64,000 bases of DNA, taken from positions 1,910,976 through 1,974,975 of the forward strand of contig NZ_LMIS01000001.1 in the NCBI RefSeq assembly GCF_001428805.1, written 5' to 3'. Position numbers and translations under genes: made by a program. Below are positions 61,101 through 64,000 of the stretch, one piece after another. The DNA is from Aeromicrobium sp. Root236 (GTDB taxonomy: Bacteria; Actinomycetota; Actinomycetes; Propionibacteriales; Nocardioidaceae). The first letter of the stretch is position 1, and every line of letters starts with the position of its first letter. The notes beneath the pieces are model-generated. The model made no database searches, was not told the DNA's origin, and saw only the letters and a program-made list of their open reading frames with translations.

Positions 61101-61345
61101 AGCCGCCGACCGTCGAGCTCGCGCGGGCGACCGAGGCCGAGAAGTCCTCGCAGCTCGAGCGGGTCCAGACGTTCCACGCGACCCACCGCGACGAGGCCGC
61201 CGAGGCGATCGAGCGGCTCAAGCAGGCCGCGATCAACCACGACAACGTGTTCGCGGTGCTGATGGACGCTGCCCGGGTCTGCTCCCTGCAGCAGGTCACC
61301 GAGGCGTTCTTCGAGGTCGGCGGCCAGTACCGCCGCAACGTCTAG
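58112..61345 (+). CDS. icmF: Fused isobutyryl-CoA mutase/GTPase IcmF
   Basis: A 1077-residue fusion. The B12-binding domain (about 1-140) has the DxHxxG-type motif in FDGHDASINIM and SSYQGGHVEYF. The MeaB-like GTPase chaperone (about 175-430) has Walker A GTGGSGKSS, VDPTRRRGGGALLGDR and NKFE. The acyl-CoA mutase barrel follows (FPFTAGVFPFKR, YHIAEAGANPISQLAFTL, FFFSNGMDVEYSVLGRVAR). It interconverts isobutyryl- and n-butyryl-CoA using adenosylcobalamin and repairs its own cofactor. Start at MTTHDLH (58112). A repeat half-element (STGSR) lies in the GTPase-mutase linker. Confidence 0.95.
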   Translation: MTTHDLHTPKHPVRFVTASALFDGHDASINIMRRILQSQGAEVIHLGHNRSVQEVVDAAIDEDVQGVAVSSYQGGHVEYFEYLVDSLRERGAGHVKVYGGGGGVIVPEEITRLREAGVTIFSPEDGQRLGLAGMINTMIEACDLDLWDGGETAPDAVLSGDRGALARAVTGAELGKLDAHFIDAIRATASSSGTPVLGITGTGGSGKSSLTDELVRRFRLDQQDKLRIGVIAVDPTRRRGGGALLGDRIRMNSLDGDRVYFRSLATRGSHELPDCLPIVIDLLKAAGHDLVIVETPGIGQGDAAIVPFVDTSMYVMTPEFGAASQLEKIDMLDFADVVAINKFERRGAKDALRDVGRQLVRNREAFGKKPEDMPVFGTSAATFNDDGVTALFQHLVSVLEPQGLAVSEGILPRADVKFSSGIDQVVPPERTRYLAEITETVRAYHATTDDLVAKARRLQRLEAVAAEDLSTGSRDELATLVDDARKQLPQEVAEQIEGWPAVVETYAGDELIVRIRETDNRTALTRESLSGTKVRRVSLPKHTDHGDLVRYWRTENLPGHFPFTAGVFPFKRDGEDPARMFAGEGDPFRTNRRFKLLSEDGDATRLSTAFDSVTLYGRDPDLRPDIYGKVGTSGVSVATLDDMKALYDGFDLISPSTSVSMTINGPAPTVLAFFLNTAIDQQVDVFRAEHDREPDADEYAVLRSYALQNVRGTVQADILKEDQGQNTCLFSTEFSLRMMADIQEWFIEHQVRNFYSVSISGYHIAEAGANPISQLAFTLANGFTYVEAYLARGMDIDDFAPNLSFFFSNGMDVEYSVLGRVARRIWAITMRDKYGANERSQKLKYHVQTSGRSLHAQEMSFNDIRTTLQALIAIYDNANSLHTNAYDEAVTTPSEESVRRALAIQLVINREWGLAMNENPTQGAYVIDELTDLLEEAVLAEFDRINERGGVLGAMETGYQRGRIQDESMLYEQRKHDGSLPIVGVNTFRNPHADELEPPTVELARATEAEKSSQLERVQTFHATHRDEAAEAIERLKQAAINHDNVFAVLMDAARVCSLQQVTEAFFEVGGQYRRNV
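59512..59533. repeat. In-frame repeat half-element (GAGCCTGTCGA family) in IcmF
   Basis: CCTTTCGACAGGCTCGAGG has the same core as the CobI-CobJ element and is read in the same frame, giving DLSTGSR (compare EVSTGSR). It lies in a charged linker between the GTPase and mutase domains. Confidence 0.6.
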
Positions 61346-61420
61346 CGCACCACCGCCACAACCTTTCGGGGTCGGCGCGCATCTCTCGGGATGACGACGT
61401 CGATCTCGGAGGGACTCAGC

Positions 61421-63511
61421 ATGACGATGGTGGCGGAACAGCGGGCGATCCCCGCACAGACGCCGGCGACACGGCCGTGGCGACGCGACGACGTCCAGGG
61501 GTTGCGCGCGATCGCCGTGACGACGGTGGTGGCGTACCACGCCGGTATGCCGTTCGTGCCCGGCGGCTTCGTCGGGGTCGACCTGTTCTTCGTCCTGTCG
61601 GGCTTCCTCATCACGCAGCTGCTGCTGCACGAGATCGCCGCGACCGGGACGGTCAGCCTGCGCCAGTTCTGGGCCCGTCGGGCCCGCCGCATCATCCCGG
61701 TGTCTGCCCTCGTGCTCGTCACGACGATGCTCGCCGTGCGGGTGTTCATGAGCCCGCTCGACCGCAAGCCGATCGGCACGGACGTCCTGTGGGCGGCGCT
61801 GTTCTCGGGCAACTGGCGGTTCGCGCAGCAGCAGACCGACTACCTCGCCAGCGACCGCGACCCGTCGCCGGTGCTGCACTACTGGAGCCTCGGCGTCGAG
61901 GAGCAGTTCTACCTCGTCTGGCCGCTCCTGCTGGTCGTCCTCGCGATCCTGTGGCGGCGGGGTGGCCGGGGCCGCCAGGCGTACGCGATGACGTTCGGTG
62001 GTGCGTTCGTCGCGGTGATCGCCGCGTCGCTCGCCTACGGGATCCACACGACGGGGACCAACCAGCCGTACGCGTTCTTCGGCACGCCGGCCCGGGCGTG
62101 GCAGCTCGCGACGGGAGCGCTGGTCGCCGTCGCGGTGCCGGCGATCCTGCGGCTGTCGGGCCGGGCGCGCGCGAGCCTCGGAGCGGCCGGCGTCACGCTG
62201 TTCGCCCTCAGCGTCTGGTTGCTCGACGAGTCCGGCACCGGCGGGATCGGCTATCCGTCCTGGCTCGCGATCGCCCCGACCCTCGCCGGTGTGCTGCTGG
62301 TCGTGTCGGGCACGGGTCCGTACTCGCGCCTCAACCGCCTGCTGTCGATCCGCCCGCTGACGTACGTGGGCGACCTGTCGTTCTCGATCTACCTGTGGCA
62401 CTGGCCCGTGCTGGTGATCGGGATGGCGGCGCTCGACTCGCGGAGCCTGCCCGTACGCCTCGGCCTGGTCGCCTTCGCCCTGGCGCTCAGTGGCGCGAGT
62501 CATCGGCTCGTCGAGGAGCCCGCTCGTCGCGCGCGCCTGCTCGTACGACGCCCCGCGCTCAGCATCGCCATCGGCGCCGCGCTCGTGGCCGCGGTCATCC
62601 CGGTCGTGGCGTACGCCTCGCAGTCCGAGACGATCGATCACGTCCTCGTGGCTCCCGAACACCAGTCGGGCGACCAGCGGGTGCCGGTCTCACGCCACAT
62701 CACGCCGTCGCTCGAGGCGGCCGCCACCGACGCCGGCCCCTACAAGGAGCTGGGCTGCCACGTCGGCTTCAAGCAGGTCGCGCTGCCGGACTGGGACGCC
62801 TGCACGTTCGGTGACCGCCAGTCCGACAAGAAGGTGGTCGTCCTCGGCGACTCGATCGGCGGCGCCATCGCACCGGCCGTCGTCGCAGCCGGCAAGGAGC
62901 ACGGCTGGGCGGTGACCGTGTGGGCCAAGAGCCGGTGCCCGATGGCCGACGTGACCAAGCACGACCCGCAGCTCAGCGGCGCCTACACGGCCTGCGACTC
63001 GTTCCGGGATGCTGCGCTGCGCGCCGTCGAGGAGCGGCATCCGGACGTCGTCGTGCTGGCGATGAGCCGGCTCTCCACCGGCGAGCTGGCCGTCGGCAAC
63101 GACGTGGCCAAGGGGCGCGAGGCGGTGGAGCTCGCGACGCACGGTCTCGAGCGTACGGTCGAGCGGCTCCGCGCCGCTGGCATCGGCGTCGTGCTGTCGG
63201 ACTCCCCCAACCGGGCGCCGTTCTTCCCGACGAGCTGCCTGGCGAGGACGCGGGACGCGGCGCGGTGCACGTTCGCGCTCGACCGGCAGCCCTCCGTCAT
63301 GGCTGCCGCGGCACAGGCGATGCCCGGCGAGCTCACGTTCGTCAAGGCCAACGCCACGGCGTGCCCCGGGAGCTCCTGCCTGCCGGTGGTCGGTGATGTC
63401 GTGGTCTACCGCGACAAGCTGCACTTCACCAAGACGTTCGCGCTGACCCTGATGGACCGCTTCGCCGCCGGCATCGAGCATGCCGCGCCGGCGCTGGGAC
63501 GCGGTCGGTAG
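61421..63511 (+). CDS. Acyltransferase-3/SGNH membrane protein
   Basis: A 696-residue OafA-type O-acyltransferase. The N-terminal acyltransferase-3 domain has about ten helices with QGLRAIAVTTVVAYHAG (catalytic His), FVGVDLFFVLSGFLIT, and YWSLGVEEQFYLVWPLLL. The outside C-terminal SGNH domain has GDSIGGA (Ser) and DKLHFT (His). It probably acetylates a cell-envelope polysaccharide. The start is ATG 61421 with GGAGG nine bases before; ATG 61391 lacks a ribosome site. Confidence 0.9.
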   Translation: MTMVAEQRAIPAQTPATRPWRRDDVQGLRAIAVTTVVAYHAGMPFVPGGFVGVDLFFVLSGFLITQLLLHEIAATGTVSLRQFWARRARRIIPVSALVLVTTMLAVRVFMSPLDRKPIGTDVLWAALFSGNWRFAQQQTDYLASDRDPSPVLHYWSLGVEEQFYLVWPLLLVVLAILWRRGGRGRQAYAMTFGGAFVAVIAASLAYGIHTTGTNQPYAFFGTPARAWQLATGALVAVAVPAILRLSGRARASLGAAGVTLFALSVWLLDESGTGGIGYPSWLAIAPTLAGVLLVVSGTGPYSRLNRLLSIRPLTYVGDLSFSIYLWHWPVLVIGMAALDSRSLPVRLGLVAFALALSGASHRLVEEPARRARLLVRRPALSIAIGAALVAAVIPVVAYASQSETIDHVLVAPEHQSGDQRVPVSRHITPSLEAAATDAGPYKELGCHVGFKQVALPDWDACTFGDRQSDKKVVVLGDSIGGAIAPAVVAAGKEHGWAVTVWAKSRCPMADVTKHDPQLSGAYTACDSFRDAALRAVEERHPDVVVLAMSRLSTGELAVGNDVAKGREAVELATHGLERTVERLRAAGIGVVLSDSPNRAPFFPTSCLARTRDAARCTFALDRQPSVMAAAAQAMPGELTFVKANATACPGSSCLPVVGDVVVYRDKLHFTKTFALTLMDRFAAGIEHAAPALGRGR

Positions 63512-63559
63512 ACGAGGGATCGAGGCTGGTCCGCGCGGACCAACCTCGATCCCTTCGTC
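63511..63559. terminator. Near-continuous 49-bp palindrome between convergent genes
   Basis: Left arm 63511-63534 (GACGAGGGATCGAGGCTGG then TCCGC) and right arm 63535-63559 are inverted copies with one mismatch and one extra T, with no loop beyond CCGCGCGG. It begins on the last base of the acyltransferase stop codon. Likely bidirectional terminator. Confidence 0.8.
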
Positions 63560-63565
63560 GCACCG

Positions 63566-64000
63566 TCAGGCCGCAGGCACGAGCACGGCGTGCCGGTCGC
63601 GGCTCGGCATGCCAAGTGCGACCACCGCACCGACGAACGCCAGCGCCGCCGACACGCAGATCGCCGGTCCGAAACCGTCGGTGAACGCGTCCGGCGACGC
63701 ATAGCTGCCGGCACCGGCGAACACCGCCACGACCACCGCGATCCCGAACACGCCGCCCAGCTCGCGCAGCATGCTGTTGGCGCCGGACGCCTTGCCCATG
63801 TGCTCAGGCGGCAACGAGCCGAACACGCCGTTCTGCGCCGACGGGATCGCCAGGGACACGCCGATGCCCGAGACGACCATCGGAGCGATCATGGATCCGT
63901 ACGACACGCCAGGATCCGTGATCAGCGCGAGCCATCCGGCGCCCGCGCCCTGAAGGAGCAGGCCGGCGACCATCAGCGGCCGCTCGCCGATGCGATCCGC
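63566..64000 (-). CDS. MFS transporter, C-terminal part (5' end beyond window)
   Basis: The last 144 residues of an MFS transporter. The visible part begins ADRIGERPLMVAGLLLQGAGAGWLAL (a cytoplasmic loop motif and helix), then GVSLAIPSAQNGVFGSLPPEHMGKASGANSMLRELGGVFGIAVVVAVFAGAG, a stretch typical of DHA2-type drug exporters, and two last helices. The stop is at 63566. The start codon lies outside the window. Likely drug or metabolite efflux. Confidence 0.85.
   Translation of the reverse strand, partial: ADRIGERPLMVAGLLLQGAGAGWLALITDPGVSYGSMIAPMVVSGIGVSLAIPSAQNGVFGSLPPEHMGKASGANSMLRELGGVFGIAVVVAVFAGAGSYASPDAFTDGFGPAICVSAALAFVGAVVALGMPSRDRHAVLVPAA

Noticed and set aside
58898..62662. A very long open frame antisense to icmF (over 1,200 codons, minus strand)
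   Set aside because: It spans two unrelated plus-strand genes (icmF and the acyltransferase) and has no domain motif; it is a by-product of GC-rich third positions.
1..64000. Insertion sequences, prophage genes, integrase or attachment sites
   Set aside because: No transposase, integrase, phage structural gene or terminal repeat pair was found in either strand.

Overview
The window is a gene-dense chromosomal segment of a high-GC actinobacterium. Evidence for this: many GTG starts, 4-bp ATGA/GTGA gene overlaps, actinobacterial families such as SCO6745-like and DUF3516-type helicase, a stand-alone LigD polymerase domain, and a very frequent CGTACG hexamer. A Nocardioidaceae relative (Aeromicrobium/Nocardioides type) is my best guess, but this rests on gene content and style, not on a marker gene. 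I see no rRNA, tRNA, CRISPR array, transposase or prophage, and no gene-free stretch longer than about 200 bases.

Layout. Positions 1-22546 are accessory metabolism and regulation: a cut-off helicase, a PAP2 phosphatase, several NAD(P)H oxidoreductases (two MDR, three aldo/keto reductases, one SDR), each often beside its own small regulator (XRE, MerR, MerR, TetR), two tandem lipoprotein paralogues, a secreted SGNH hydrolase, HrpB helicase, a LigD-type polymerase, Ohr, and a TetR/MFS efflux pair. Perfect or near-perfect dyads can be read in most of the divergent or autoregulated promoters.

Positions 22547-50901 are an almost complete aerobic cobalamin pathway: cobF-cobN (minus, riboswitch), cobG-cobH-cobIJ (plus), cobM-cobL (minus), a fused ChlI/ChlD-like chelatase subunit, cobO, a cobB-cobC fusion, cobA and a histidine phosphatase (plus, riboswitch), cbtB-cbtA-cobT-cobS (plus, riboswitch), cobU (minus), cobD (plus), and cobQ-cobK (minus). 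Three cobalamin riboswitches control chelatase and cobalt-uptake units. CobG lacks its C-terminal 4Fe-4S domain. BluB, a CobR-like reductase and a threonine kinase are not in the window. Small ABM, SRPBCC, RNase H, FhuF-like, GNAT and SDR genes are embedded in the cluster.

Positions 50902-64000 hold an ECF sigma factor with a membrane anti-sigma-like partner, an acyl-CoA oxidase, two secreted proteins, a methyltransferase, MarR plus the adenosylcobalamin-dependent mutase IcmF (a consumer of the cofactor made next door), an acyltransferase-SGNH protein and the end of an MFS transporter.

The most unusual signal is a set of palindromic repeats that sit in frame inside coding sequence. A 67-bp element with 22-nt inverted arms and a 23-nt spacer occurs in the same reading frame in the inter-domain linkers of the chelatase subunit (36954-37020) and of CobB-CobC (39853-39919). 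A second family (core GAGCCTGTCGA) occurs in the linkers of CobIJ, CobB and IcmF. All carriers are cobalamin-making or cobalamin-using multidomain enzymes. The cobN/cobF junction also carries a tandem duplication that creates a 26-codon coupled mini-ORF.
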